The notes under the pieces: model-generated
The model's database searches: none
What the model saw: the letters and a program-made list of their open reading frames with translations, nothing else
What the model was told of the DNA's origin: nothing
Position numbers and translations under genes: made by a program
DNA from: Leguminivora glycinivorella
Lineage: Eukaryota; Arthropoda; Insecta; Lepidoptera; Tortricidae
Direction of reading: 5' to 3'
Assembly (NCBI RefSeq): GCF_023078275.1
Contig: NC_062982.1
Coordinates: 1,727,001 to 1,791,000, forward strand
Length of the DNA: 64,000 nucleotides
Shown: positions 1 to 11,763 of the stretch, piece by piece
How the letters are laid out: the number at the start of each line of letters is the position of its first letter
Numbering within the stretch: the first letter of the stretch is position 1

Positions 1-417
1 AATTAGAGTATTTTTCGTCTGTATAGAAAAGATATTGTCCCAATCATTTATGTTAGTTCGTACCGATTGCGGACAGTACACGACAGTAACAAATTTTAAT
101 TGATCACAGTTAGAAATCTGAATACAAAGAAGTTCAATGCCCGGGTTATTAAAGTAAATATTATGTAACTGTGATTTAATAGATCTATGTACAAACAAAG
201 CTACGCCTCCGTATGAATCATTCCTATCCTTACGATAAATATTGTAATTTTTAACCGCTAGGTAGCTATCGGGTTCTAACCAGGTCTCGCATAAGGCAGC
301 AACGTGGATTTTTTCTTGAAGTAACATGTTTTCAAACTCTAATAATTTAGGCCTGAGACTTTGGGCGTTCCACTGGATTATTTTTAACTTAGTTATTTTT
401 TTTCTGTTATTTGCCAT
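1..417 (-). CDS. non-LTR retrotransposon ORF2, N-terminal endonuclease part (runs off window)
   Basis: Reading from 417 down to base 1 gives 139 open codons starting MANNRKKITKLK. The segment IIQWNAQSLRPK near residues 13-25, followed by the acidic motif ALCETWLEP and later YGGVALFVHRSI, matches the start of the APE-type endonuclease domain that leads ORF2 of Jockey/I-group non-LTR retrotransposons. That enzyme nicks the target to prime reverse transcription. The start ATG overlaps the end of ORF1 by 11 bases (407-417), the compact ORF1/ORF2 junction usual in these elements. Reverse transcriptase would lie beyond base 1. No stop or frameshift is visible in this part. The clade (Jockey versus I) is inferred from ORF1 zinc knuckles plus endonuclease layout and is not proven. 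Confidence 0.85.
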   Translation of the reverse strand, partial: MANNRKKITKLKIIQWNAQSLRPKLLEFENMLLQEKIHVAALCETWLEPDSYLAVKNYNIYRKDRNDSYGGVALFVHRSIKSQLHNIYFNNPGIELLCIQISNCDQLKFVTVVYCPQSVRTNINDWDNIFSIQTKNTLI

Positions 418-1881
418 TATCATTTATAAACAAGTCCAAGACACTTTTTAATATCGGCCAGCTCGACAGTTTTTCTACACACACTAACATAACCCACTGA
501 ATGCAACACTTTAAAATTTTATGCAATTTTACCTGTATAGATACCCCTTTTAAAAATAAAATTTCCTTTAAGCGGGACACTAACTCACTAATGTCAACAC
601 CTTCTTCTTTTTGGTCCTGTGCGTCATCCTTTTTCAAGTATTCCTCCGGTTCGCTAGTGAGGCGTATCTTGTCCAGGAAAGAGTCCACATTGTTTTCTTC
701 GCGAGATCTATTTATTTTAATTTTTGTCCGACGCTTTTGAGGTTCTTGTCTATCGTTTTCATGGTGTATCATCGCTTTTGTTTGTACTGTCTTAGCGAAG
801 GATATTTCTTGAGTTGGTTGACTGGGCTGGGCCACTTGAGCAGACTGGGTAGTTTCTGAAAACTTTAAATTAGGAAAAGATTGGTAGGTCATCGGAAATT
901 CAGCACTTTCTTTCTTGTCAGGGGACTCGGGCGTTACATATATTTCTAAAGCTTTTCTGTAGGTGCAATTATACTCTGCCATTAGTTCACGTAGCCTTTT
1001 CTCTTTTAAATAAGCTGGACATGACCGAGATAATGATATATGGGCTCCCCCGCAGTTAACACATGTTAAATTGGTTGTGTCACAGTTAGCGTGATTGTCA
1101 CCGCATTTCGGACAGACTATTCTATTAGAAGGACATCTTTTTTGTGAATGACCTAGTTTCCAGCAACGGGAACATTGCGAAACAGGAAATACATACGGGT
1201 CCACTTTGAGTCTCAACCCCTCCACAAATACGAATGGTGGCAAAAAGTCCCTTTAAAGCATAAGCGCACAACTTCACTCAATGACCAGCCTTCCTTGCAA
1301 TTGATATCTCGCTTTTTAAGTCTGAAAGCCGACAAAAGTTCCGCTGGCTTGTCATATTGTATACTTTGGCACACTTGTTCATCTGTCAGCTCCATGTCCA
1401 CATCTCGTATAACTCCGTAGGAAAGAGACTTCTCCATCGGTCTTTGAACACGCCAACCCTTCTCCTTTACTATTTTGCTATTTTCCAGTTTGTCGATGCT
1501 TATCTCGTTTGAGATCTCTAAACGAATTTTATATGGGTTCAAATATTTAATCTTCTGAATGTCCGTGATATTATTCTCTTTAAATAACTTTGCCAAGGCA
1601 AACTGCTTTGGTAGTTTTTCCGTAGAAGAAATAAATATTTCTGTTGTCTCCGTATGTGGTTTGATCTTTTTTTCTTTCCTTTTTCCGGCTTTTTCCCACT
1701 GATTCTCATCGAAACCCCGTTTTGACGGTCGAGAGGTATCTGATTCTTGGCTTAAGGTACCGGGGGGCAATTCAAAATCTAATTCTCTTGCGTCATTATT
1801 TTGGTATTGTTCTGTCTCCAACATTTCCGCCTCCTCTAATGAATTGCTACGTGACATCGGTAAATTAATTTCGTTCGCCAT
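407..1881 (-). pseudogene. non-LTR retrotransposon ORF1 (gag-like, three zinc knuckles), frameshifted
   Basis: Two adjoining frames together make one ORF1 protein. The upstream frame starts MANEINLPMS at 1881 and runs to 1213. The downstream frame carries the conserved part and stops at 407. Near 1240-1250 the frame changes by one base at a run of five T (minus strand), consistent with a one-base loss in this copy or a homopolymer sequencing error. The downstream frame holds three cysteine knuckles: CSRCWKLGHSQKRC, a CPKCGDNH...C motif, and CVNCGGAHISLSRSC. It then has a charged tail. Such proteins bind element RNA and form the ribonucleoprotein that is reverse-transcribed. The N-terminal 200 residues are Glu/Lys-rich with a basic stretch (KAGKRKEKKIK). 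No other in-frame stop is seen, so the copy is fairly young. Confidence 0.85.
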
Positions 1882-2487
1882 ATTCGTAACCCTGTAAATG
1901 AAGAATAACAGTTCGGGAGTAGAAAAAAATGGTTACAAGCCTTTATGAATCTAATCATGGCAGACTGGAGAAGTAAATACCTACTTTAAAAAACATGAGG
2001 GTTGATTTGGCAGATAGATACACTACGAGCGTACGAGCGTTTATCTATTGGTCAATTTGCTTCTGCCGTCGAAAATTAAATTGTTACAGAGGTTTATAAT
2101 ACGCAACCCGTAATTCTCACTGCCTGAAGTGTTAAGCGTCACTTAAATAATTTTAACGGTATATCAGTTTATTGATAAATATTTGGTATTCTTTTTTCCT
2201 TCAGTCTATCCAAAAGATCGACTTTCAAAAATACTTACTCGACTTCCATAAAAAAGGATTATTTCTAATAAACATTTGTGTTGACCTCACATCACAATAA
2301 AGCTTTCAATCTCCTTTGGAAATTGGGAATGATTTGTGTCAATTACCAAGACCCGACATTCAAGTGTCAAATAAGCGGCGGTTGTCCTAGATCAGCCTTA
2401 TTGACGATAACACTTTGTTTTGTTCTGCCTTCTGTCTAACCCAAAAATGGAAACAAAATGTAACAGATTTTTTTTTCATAGTTGCAG
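1882..2487. other. A+T-rich spacer, no gene recognised
   Basis: The part just above 1881 may include the 5' untranslated region of the minus-strand LINE, but I see no clear 5' end or target duplication. No coding or RNA feature is supported. Confidence 0.5.
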
Positions 2488-2610
2488 TCCAGGCCAAAAC
2501 AGGGAGACTTTTTGGAAGTATGGCGGAGGACTTTTCAAAACCGAGAGGATTGGAAAAAGTGGGGGGAGGCCTTTGCCTAGCAGTGGGACATTTCCGGCTC
2601 TCAAGAATAA
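2488..2610 (+). pseudogene. LINE (RTE-like) reverse-transcriptase C-terminal tail
   Basis: In the frame starting at 2488 the translation contains VWRRTFQNREDWKKWGEAFA, then an in-frame TAG, then QWDISGSQE and a final TAA. The W...R..W...GEA.A.QW pattern followed by a stop is the very C-terminus of ORF2 in insect RTE-like LINEs. The TAG sits where a glutamine codon is usual (AQQW). It is a 5'-truncated dead fragment. Confidence 0.65.
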
Positions 2611-3416
2611 TATTTTTTAATAGAGAATTTGTTATTCCGATTTGTAACAGACCAGTAAAAGTACGATAAAGAAACGTAACGAAGGAAAGTAGTTGTTAGA
2701 TTTTCCTAAACCATTTACGCATTTGAATCGTTTGCCAGTCAAATTGACCGTCTCTAAATTCGCTAACACTTTATCGGAATATATTATCCTTCTTTCTATA
2801 AGAAAAACTCTGTAAGCCTTCCAAATTTGCTGACCCTTCGCGGCACATTAAACTAAACGGTACCGTACTTCATGTTTTGGAAACTACGAGATAGAGCATG
2901 ATGTACGGTCTACGGTAAATCACTATTATGTTAAGAGTAAACACAAGTAGGCTTCCTAAAAAATATGACAGCATAAAGTGTAATGTAGGTAATTTCACTT
3001 CATCGTCGTTCTTGTATCCTCACAAATCATGACTGTGTGATCTATGTCGCCGAGAGATACCATCGCGCCAATTGCGATCATGTGATAGATCATGTGGAGG
3101 CCTATACTCAGCAGTGGACGTTAAAGGGCTGACGATGATAAATGTGAAGGCCACCGAAAGTGTGCCTTGTTTGCAGCTCATATGATTTAGCTGCACGAGT
3201 TGGGGTGCCCTAGTTAAGTAACAAACTATGTCGATTAATCTTCCGTGTAGTCGTATTAGGGAGATGGCGTGTTCTGAACTTGTAAACTTATGCTTTAACC
3301 CACTGACATTATAGATAGAATACGCTTATGTAACATATGACATCTGACATGACTTAGATACGGACAAAACTAAATTCAACCATTTTCATGATCTACTTGA
3401 ACCTGTCATAACTATG
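2611..3416. other. spacer with one tiny LINE-tail relic at 3094-3132
   Basis: Mostly A+T-rich DNA without coding signal. Bases 3094-3132 (plus) read VEAYTQQWTLKG followed by TGA, a second RTE-like C-terminal tail only 13 codons long, ending in GATGAT-like sequence. Confidence 0.5.
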
Positions 3417-3520
3417 GCCTGACAATTGTCGCCCGACAGTGACACTTCGCCGTTCATTGCCTGTTCAACAAGGAAATATTGACGCGGAGTATCAACACAG
3501 AAATAGCACAGAATAGGCGA
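3417..3520. repeat. MITE family 5 (TTTCACCA-ended), partial copy
   Basis: The stretch GACAATTGTCGCCCGACAGT, the block CTGTTCAACAAGGAAATATT and the phrase ACAGAAATAGCACAGAATAG match, in the same order, the copies at 30737-30863 and 51144-51302, and in reverse the copy at 4423-4560. Both ends are eroded. Confidence 0.6.
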
Positions 3521-4422
3521 GACGACTAAAAAAACGAATTATTCCGCCAATTAGATTATCAAAGAATATTAGACACGTATTTTCTTTTTTCTTGTAAACG
3601 AAAAATGACGACGGTACAGTGCGTTGAAGTTTCGCGTGACGTTACGCCTAGGTACAATTTTTACTTAGAAGTGACGTCACAAGCCCCCCACTCCGGAACT
3701 TTAATGCTATATATCTTTGTATTTTTTCATTAATTAGAAAAAGCAAAAAATACGTGTTCAGTATTTTTGGACGATCTAACTAACGGACTAAACAGAATGC
3801 CATTTTTTTAATGTAGTCGTCATCCCTATTGTCAAGTATCAACGTCACTTTGGTGAAATATCGTCACTGACAAGGGAATATTAAACTACAATATCAATGA
3901 ATTCATACTATGTTTTCGCATTGTTCCTTACTTGTAATAGTTTAATTCGACATAATTCTAAAGTATCAGTAATGAAATGAAATGATGATATATAGTCAGA
4001 CCACAGGTAAAAATATACAAGACTATGTCAAAATTAAAAATAAAAATGTATCTTTTACGCAGTCTACCAAAGTAAAAGAATACATTTTTAAAAGACTCCT
4101 TCAAATTGAGATTTACAAAGATTATATCTAATATTAATTAAGATCCGTCTGTACACAGTAGACCCAAGGCAACAATAAATGTCTAGACCAACCCAATCAC
4201 TGATTCTTTGTCTCTAATTTAATTTGAGACGACACTTGTAAATAAATTAAACGTCCGATCTTATCTGGACTCAAGGGGACTTGAAGAACCTTTTTATGTT
4301 TTAATATTATTAATATTAAGGTGTATGTTTGTATCTAGTTAGTTACTAAGATCTAGTTATGCTTTTACATTAATACATAATGTCATTTTTAAATGAAGTG
4401 CAGATGAAGAATTAGTTAGGAC
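3521..4422. other. A+T-rich spacer, nothing recognised
   Basis: No reading frame with family resemblance, RNA fold or tandem repeat stands out. A fragment reading ACGTCACTTTGGTGAAATA near 3841-3860 resembles an end of MITE family 5. Confidence 0.5.
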
Positions 4423-4561
4423 TATTTCACCACAGTGACATTGACAATTCTGAGCCTATTTCTTGGTTGATAAGTAACATTGTTACTGAGCGTCAATATT
4501 TCCTTGTTGAAAAGTCAATGAAGTGTCACTGTCGGGCGACAATTCTCACTGTTGTGAAATA
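4423..4561. mobile_element. MITE family 5, nearly full copy
   Basis: About 139 bp with imperfect terminal inverted repeats: it starts TATTTCACCACAGTGACA and ends CACTGTTGTGAAATA. The inside carries GTCAATATTTCCTTGTTGAA and GTCACTGTCGGGCGACAATT. The same order appears at 25090 and reversed at 30737 and 51144. It has no coding capacity. Confidence 0.7.
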
Positions 4562-4927
4562 CTGTGGTCACTGTAAGTATATATGTGTAAACAGTGAAGT
4601 TAGATCACAGTTTGTATGAATTTTCCTCCAAAATATATAACGCAGGCGCTGAAAGTACTGTTCTGAAACCAGAAATTGCAATATTACGGACATAGTCTGA
4701 AACAGAGGCTAGTTACGAAAAACACTTTTTCTGTACAAATCTAAAAATGAATTCACTGATCTTTGTCTCAGTTCTCATTTTAATTCCCACCAGTCAAAGG
4801 CTTGTGCCTTTGAAAAGATTAATTTTCAAACGGTTTTTTGTCTCATCCTTTTGATTAAAATATTCTAATTTTACAGCTCCAGCGAACTTTACAATGATAC
4901 AGAGGTCACAATGGAAGCTCATACCAG

Positions 4928-5011
4928 TGTCCTGAGTCGACGCTGCATAGGGTGGACGCACGCTCGCCCGCCCCGCCGAACGCTCCGCTCCGAGCGTCCA
5001 CTCAGGCCTTA
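4928..5011. mobile_element. MITE family 2, partial copy
   Basis: GC-rich segment with GTCCTGAGTCGACGCTGCAT, GCCCGCCCCGCCGAACGCTC and GAGCGTCCACTCAGGCCTTA. The same blocks, inverted, form the copy at 49119-49267, and a diverged copy lies at 50200-50309. Its GGCCTTA end abuts the TTA target of the next MITE. Confidence 0.6.
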
Positions 5012-5156
5012 CGGCCCAGCCGCGACATTGGTCTAAGCGCGACAGCGGCCAGCGGCAGCCATACGAGCGAATGAAAAGTCCGATCGCTGTGTCTCGCTCC
5101 AATGTATGGCCGCCGCTCACCGCTGTCGCGCTTAGACCAATGTCGTGGCTGGGCCG
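5012..5156. mobile_element. 145-bp palindromic MITE with TTA target duplication
   Basis: Terminal inverted repeats of nearly 50 bp: CGGCCCAGCCGCGACATTGG at the left and CCAATGTCGTGGCTGGGCCG at the right. TTA lies at both 5009-5011 and 5157-5159, the 3-bp target duplication typical of PIF/Harbinger elements. There is no coding capacity. The minus-strand open frame across it is incidental. Confidence 0.75.
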
Positions 5157-5159
5157 TTA

Positions 5160-8088
5160 CACGTGTTATAAAGACGTGAGCAATAGGTATTGAAGGGCGA
5201 TTGATCGAACCTTATTTACGTGGTCAGGGTAATAGAGGATCTTGAAAGGGACGAATGAATAAGAAAGGGGACAGGTTTTATATGGGTAAATTTGGTTTGA
5301 TGGACATAGAGTATCCGAGTAGGGATCCATTTCTTGAATGTCTTTGTAAGCATTCTGAGTGAAATATTACTATCCTAGTTAAGTGTTAGGTTGACAATAA
5401 TTCAATGACATATTCTACATATATGTAATAGATTTTGAACACATAGGGTTTCAAATAAATTACCGAGCTAAAGCGTAGGAGTTATTAACGGGGTGATTTC
5501 GATGATTGCATGATTGTACTATTTATTTATTTATCGTATGGCATACATATATACACTTAACGTCACTGGATTACAATTGTAAAATAGAAACTTAAATAAA
5601 ATAAAATTTTTGCCGTTGCCAGGTACGCTACTGTATAGTACTGAACTAGGAATAAGTACTTACTTTATCTTAATAGCCATTGCAATAACATAGATGTTGC
5701 CCCGATGTGATTAATTTTACATATTGTGATTTTAATTTTTCGAGGTTAATCCAATCCTTACTTACAATATTATTCGCATAGCATCGGAACTATCGGAAGA
5801 TCAGCGCTGGATGTCGCCAGCAATATGATGAGATTAGACCATTTCGTGGCACCTTCTACTTTTGTCTGTTTGCTTGTTTAATTTTCCTTTTCAATTTATC
5901 AGGACATATTACAGACAAGCTATGATAATATGAATTACAAAATATGACCTTTAAAAAATAACAACTGAGATAAAATAACAATTTGAATAAATGGAAAGAT
6001 AACAAGATTGTCTCAATTTAATTACAGAAGGGATTTAGATAGATTTCTTCAAAATTTGTACGTAAATCACGCATCAAGAAATTCTGATACTACTTAGTGA
6101 TTTGTAAGAAAAAATCTACAATAATATGCCCTTGATGATGACAAAAACAATTCAAGTTGTTAGAAAATTCGATAACACGGCCATGAAAACAATAACCTTG
6201 ATAGTGGCTAAAATAAAATCATTATAAATTTCATAAGAAGATTTTATAGCTGTTATGCTGTTATGATTTAATAATATATCTTTTGAAGCTTAACAATTAT
6301 ATTCATGCTAGCTTCATACATAAGACAGGGGATGATATAAAAAAATAAATTCAGTTTATATTGAAAACCACGATCTTCACCATATTATTAAATTAAAACG
6401 GGACTTTCGCTAAAACTTACGTTTTATATTTAACTGCGTTTCGGACATGACATTACGTCCGTGGTCAAGACACGTAATGGTCCGATCGGGTTATATAAAA
6501 AAGTTTTACGCGATTAAGTAAATTCTAGTTTCTTTATCAAAGAAAACAAAAATCAGGTTACTTGATAAGTTAATGACTAGAAGAAATGATTATACCTCAC
6601 TTCAAAGCATCAATTTATACAAAGAATGACACAAAATGACACAACAGTTAGAAAAACACAGCACTTTCTAAAAAGTGAAAATAAACCGTGACGTGTCCCT
6701 GACAATATCAACCTTGATAATGTGTTGCTAACAGAAAATGATACAGGGAGTCTGAAAAATAATAATGATAGAAAATTTGTAAAGATTTCACTGACGCGAC
6801 CTTGAAAACATCAACCTTGATAATGACTAGAAAACATTAAACTTCCTCGTAGTTTTAAGCAACGAATGTCAAAATAAAAATAAAATACAAGTATTTAATA
6901 TTTATAGGCCAGGCTCTCTAGCAAAGACAATAATGGTTGACGCTCCGTGGCAACCGAACTATACGTGACTGTATCGCACCAATAGGGAAGAGCGATAGGG
7001 AGAGAGATAACTACGATGTCTACAATATAGATTAGCCTGACAAAAAAAAGAGTACAAAATAATAGGGGGCGCCACCGTCTATGTAAACTATTTTCCATGA
7101 TTTAAATTAGATTTATTTATTTCGTAATATAAAATTAAGTATAATACATATAAATTGTGACAACTGTTCTGACACTTTTGTATGAGAATGAGAACAATTA
7201 AGTGTTGCTATAGAAAAAAGCTTACTTTAGATACTTCATTGGTTTTTCTATTTTGCGGGGGCTTCGCCCCCGAGCCCCCTTATTTTCGCTCTTAAGAGTC
7301 GCAAGAAAACCCGAACCTAACCTATTTGTAATAGATACTTCATTGGTCTTTCTATTTATCTTTCAATTTCCATTTCTACTCATTTTTGCCAAGCTGTAGG
7401 CTACAGAGCGTCGGCGACTGTACTGTTGGCTAGAGGGCCAGATGTCACCGGAGTTCCGCAAAACATTACGCAAGACGCTTGGCGGAATGCCGGGCGTTAT
7501 ATAAAACGGGATGGCGAAATCCGGAGCGGAGTAATTGTTTATTTGTTATTGGCTGGATATTTATAATTTATAATACTTACTACTCATAATAACGATGCAC
7601 TTTTGTTTTCGAGCCATCGTGACGCACAGGAAGTGAGTAACATTGTAGCATTGTAACTAATATGAATATTTTGATTGCCACTTTGGGATAATCGTGTTTA
7701 ATTTTACATTGCTTCGTTAAATTTTATTGGGGATCGTTTGTGGGAGGATTCAATGGTGACTTGGTTGATTTTCTACTGAATGGCAAACACTAAACTCACA
7801 TAAGTCTAATATCGAAATTGAAAATACGAGTATGTATTATAGTTTTCGTGTACGAGGTAAAACGCATAGTGTTCCTTGGTGGAATTGTAGACATATTGTA
7901 AATATCTCTCATCGACAAATGTAAATATTCGGTACTAAATAAGTCAAATAACTTATCAGTCAGAGACTTGTGGGAACGCAAACTTTAAAACTAAGTACTT
8001 ACAATTTTTAAAACACGTCTTCTTAGTAGCTGTTTGAAAGTAAATCACTGCATATTGATTTAGCACATGGAATTGGTACATTTTGCCC
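5160..8088. other. A+T-rich spacer, nothing gene-like
   Basis: About 2.9 kb without supported genes. Short items only: a TTTA run at 5520-5535; a small GC hairpin GCGGGGGCTTCGCCCCCG at 7255-7272; repeated phrases such as CATCAACCTTGATAATG near 6711 and 6809. All open frames here are short and lack family resemblance. Confidence 0.5.
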
Positions 8089-8261
8089 AAAGGTAGCATT
8101 CGGATCCCAGCAGTCGCGACCCGGCAGCCGCTGCCCAGCAGCCGCGACCGGGTCGCGCCGCACCGCTTTGTAGGGATTTATATGCGATAGTTTCCGACGC
8201 AAGCGACCGAGCAGCGCGGCCCGGCAGCGCCTGCGACTGCTGGGATCCGAATGCTACCTTA
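8089..8261. mobile_element. GC-rich MITE family 3
   Basis: About 170 bp with terminal inverted repeats AAGGTAGCATTCGGATCCCA and TGGGATCCGAATGCTACCTT, and a GC-rich interior of CAGC/GCGACC phrases. It stands out sharply from the A+T-rich surroundings. Only one copy was seen in this window. Confidence 0.7.
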
Positions 8262-9871
8262 AGATACAAGTGAGTAGGTACGTGACGTGAGCTATTTTAT
8301 CACGGAAAAATATAGGTATTATTGTTTACTAATCTCATGTTGTGCCATTGTCAACTAATACCATTCTCAGGACTATCACCTTCGGTGCCATAAATAACTC
8401 TTATTCCGAACACCTAAGATACAACTCTGGTCATCAAATATTTCCGTTGACCTTTTCCTGTTATGGCGCCGAAATCCCGCGTATATCGGATACGTGTCAA
8501 AGGGGATAAACTAGGATAACATGTCCAAGGTCTTATGGTTTAGGGAAATTGGGAATAGATGGCGTGTGCAAGGTCGGGTTGGCAAAAACAGGCTGACGAT
8601 ACAGAGGCATGATTCGGAGATACAAATAGATCATTCAGTGAAGTTGGCAAGAAAACAGTTGTTGCAAACAAATATAGTTGTTTTTGTTATAGGGTCACTT
8701 TATTAAAAGTTGACAGCACTACACTTTTAAAAACTGCTGAGATCTATATTTTTGCGGTAGTATTTTTTCTTATACTATTTATAAACCTTATTTAATTTAA
8801 AGACCTCAAACACCTCAAAGACCTTATTTAAACAAAGACCATAAAATACCATACAAATACATTCCAAGAAACATGAAACATTCTTATTTCTATCGCAACC
8901 CAGATTCCAAATACAACCAAGGGAAATAAGGACTGGGATCGTTTCAAAGGGTCTATTCTTCTGTTCCGAAACAAACACCCTTTGAGCAATTTACCTTTTG
9001 TTCCGAACTGGAAAGTACATAAGAACTTACCTTTATGTAGGTACTATATATACGAACAAAGAAAACCACAGCAACGTGAAGACGTGACCCATATAACCAT
9101 AATCGGTCGCCGTTCCTACGCAAATCCTCCTATTTTGTGTACACACAGGTCTTCGGGTCTCAATGTTTAGTCGCAGTACGGTCGACGTTTAGTCGCGGCG
9201 ACCCAAATGGGGACGATTGGTAACAGGCACAAATGGTCACAGAAGTGACAGAAAGTGTGCACTACGCGTGCACACATTGTTACCGTTTGGCGACCATTTT
9301 CCCGAAATCATTCGTTCATTTCATTCTTTTTAAATGGCGACTGTCAGAGACGTCAAAGTGAAAAAGAAATAAAATCATTTGACATTAAAATGTAATGGCG
9401 TAAGAATTTGATAAAGGTAAATATTGTTTACATTTGTATTATGTATAATGTGGGCTAATTACCATGGCCAATTAAATTGCTCGAGTTAATTCATAAAATA
9501 AGTCTAAATTTATCAACGCGCCATCAATTTACCTCAGTTTAACCAGCAATAATATTATTGACTACTCGGTGTTTGTGTTTATAACTATTTGATTGGTGAA
9601 GTTTTAGTGCTGTGGTGTATATACTATACTGAAATAATAAAAATAATGCCTAGAAAACCAACAAAGTTGTTAAAATATGGATTAAGACTGGGTAATATTC
9701 TATGTAAAAAACAGTCGCCAAACGGTCACCAAAACGGTCGCAAAATGGTCGCAGCGTACACGCGTGACCGAAAGCAGTGAATATTTATAAGATTTTCAAG
9801 ATGGATTCTTGTATTCATTTTTTCCAGGTATCCTCAAACTTTATTAACATTAAGTACATGTTTTGTTACAG
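8262..9871. other. spacer with ACCGTTTGGCGACC-type inverted motifs
   Basis: No gene was supported by family resemblance. Bases 9170-9310 contain GTCGCGGCGACC, GGTAACAGGC and ACCGTTTGGCGACC. Bases 9709-9775 contain the reverse, GTCGCCAAACGGTCACC and AAACGGTCGCAAAATGGTCGC. An ATG at 9646 opens a 44-codon frame (MPRKPTKLLKYGLRLG...) with a possible splice donor (GGGTAATA) near 9690. It could be a first exon of the gene beginning at 9872, but this is unproven. Confidence 0.4.
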
Positions 9872-10724
9872 ATTTCGCATTTCACAAAAATATGCGGAAA
9901 TAAGGGAAATTTAAAAGTCTCTAAAATTGGGCTTATGGTTGTGGGGGCAATGTTCACGGATTATGTATTGTCTCAAGTGACATGGAAGGGCAACAAAACA
10001 TGCCCCAAAATGCCCTTTTCCAGATTTATCAGAATAAGAGTAATTATTTATAAAATATTAAAATTAGCAGACAGCACTTGCTCTATGCAAGAGGCGGACC
10101 ATTTTATCCAGAATAGTGCTATAAAGCACAGTGTTCAAAGGACTAAGCGAAAATCGTGAGTATTTTTGACTAATTTATAAAGACTTTTTCTTTTTTTTAA
10201 CAAATTTGCCTACATTAAAACCATATTAAAACAATGTAAAATAGTCGTGGTTTGAAGCTATAAATAATTATTTAGACTCTAAAGCGGAGTGAGGGACTCA
10301 TAATACGAAAAAGAATCATTTTTCGTGTTTCACAATGCACAATTGCACATGCAATTAATTGATTGATAAAGAAAGCCTCAAGGCGTTTAGTCTGCCATAT
10401 GTACCCCTTTTTTGGAAGAAGTGGTACAAATGGCGGACTAAACGTCTTGATTTACAATTAACATAGTTACCACGTCCAAAACTAAACTTTCGTGAGACAT
10501 ATTTAAATATAAATGGCTGTACTTACTCACGTTAATACGAGTACCTATATTGCGATTGCTGACATATTTCGAATCATTTGGACATGTCGCCAATCACAAC
10601 ATATTAATCTGGACACATCCCTATATTTCTATAATGTTTCACATTGCCACAATTTACCTTTCTTTTCAGATCCACTCAATTAAAGGAAACGCAAAGGAAA
10701 ACAAATACAGAAGGGACTGAATAG
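9872..10724 (+). CDS. DUF4806-like protein, C-terminal two exons (transposon-associated?)
   Basis: Two exons can be read. Exon one starts after the acceptor TTTGTTACAG at 9871 and ends at 10155, where GTGAGT forms a strong donor. Exon two starts at 10670 after TTTCTTTTCAG and ends at a TAG at 10722-10724. The junction keeps frame. The protein reads from ISHFTKICGNKG through MFTDYVLSQVTWKGNK, MPFSRFIRIRVIIYKILKLA and IQNSAIKHSVQRTKRK. The layout (TD.L....W.G, then an aromatic-basic block, a helix and a terminal R..RK) resembles the insect domain DUF4806, whose function is unknown; this is from memory of the family. Upstream exons were not identified. Such proteins are often repetitive in insect genomes. 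The convergent transposase at 14767-17041 raises the possibility that both belong to one element. Confidence 0.5.
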
Positions 10725-10850
10725 GGGATATTGCATAACTCTGCGTGGAGGCACTCGGACGGATGGTTGTGAATTGTGATGTACATACATACTGTGTGGA
10801 AAGGTAAGTCGGGCCCTGAAGAAAATCTACCTTAATTCTTTATAGATCAG

Positions 10851-11763
10851 TCAATGAATGCTCAAAAGGCGAGTCTAGGTGGAATGGCCGAAAGCAGAAA
10901 GTTTCACTACGGGATGTTACTTATTAGGGATAGCATAGAGAAAAATTATATTCCTCTATGGGGATAGTCAAGAGACATATATACTAAAAGTTCTAGGACT
11001 TTGGACCTGTGATTGAAGAGGGGGGGATGAAAAAGGTCCCATTTTTTTGCTTTTTTTCTCATATTTCAAAAATTATGCGTCATACGAAATTTCAGTTTAC
11101 GACAGTTTGAAAGCTTATAAAATTCTCTATGACTTTGATCTAGAAATTTCCTGCCTTCTAGGCCAATTTTTTTTTATGTATAGCTCATTGTATTGTTACC
11201 TGTTGTGTAAATGCATTTGTACAGCTATGGTACCTAATACAATCAAGTTCATTAAATACCTATATATTTTACAAGTTTATCACATACATTTGTTGTTGCA
11301 TTTCGTTCACTGAAAAAATTGCTAAAATTGTAATTTTTTTAAAGTCGTACGGTACATGACACATAACATAAGCATATGTATTATGAAAGGTAATTGAATG
11401 GTCTACAAGATTTTTTAAGAAAACTTTTGTCTCAGATAAATAGATTTCAAGATATGGAGCAATGTATGTAGCAAGAAGTGGGAGGATGACAATGGTTAAG
11501 AATAGAAAAAAGTTTCTAAATCAAAGTTATAGAGAATTTTATAAGCTTTCAAAGTTTCGTAAACCAAAACTTCGTATGATGCATAGTTTTTGAAATATAA
11601 GCAAAAACCAAAAAAATGGGACCTTTTTCACCCCCCCTCCCCTCTTCGAGCTCAGGTCCAAAGTCCAAGGGCTTTTAGTATGTATGTCTTCTGACTATCC
11701 CTAACAATATCTCGTAGTGAAACTTTCTGCTTTCGGCCATTCCATCTAGAATCGTTCGTTGAC
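10851..11763. mobile_element. palindrome A: about 0.9-kb foldback element
   Basis: The left arm (10851 to about 11150) and right arm (about 11505 to 11763) are imperfect inverted copies. Examples are GGAATGGCCGAAAGCAGAAA with TTTCTGCTTTCGGCCATTCC, and GAAAGCTTATAAAATTCTCT with AGAGAATTTTATAAGCTTTC. The arms differ by substitutions and indels. The 350-bp centre is A+T-rich with no coding match. It is probably a non-autonomous foldback DNA element. The plus-strand open frame across it is not a gene. Confidence 0.7.

Noticed and set aside
4794..5120. A 108-codon minus-strand protein
   Set aside because: It spans two unrelated GC-rich MITEs (families 2 and the TTA palindrome).
7255..7275. GCGGGGGCTTCGCCCCCG hairpin as a terminator
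   Set aside because: A eukaryotic context makes this meaningless as an intrinsic terminator, and no gene ends there.
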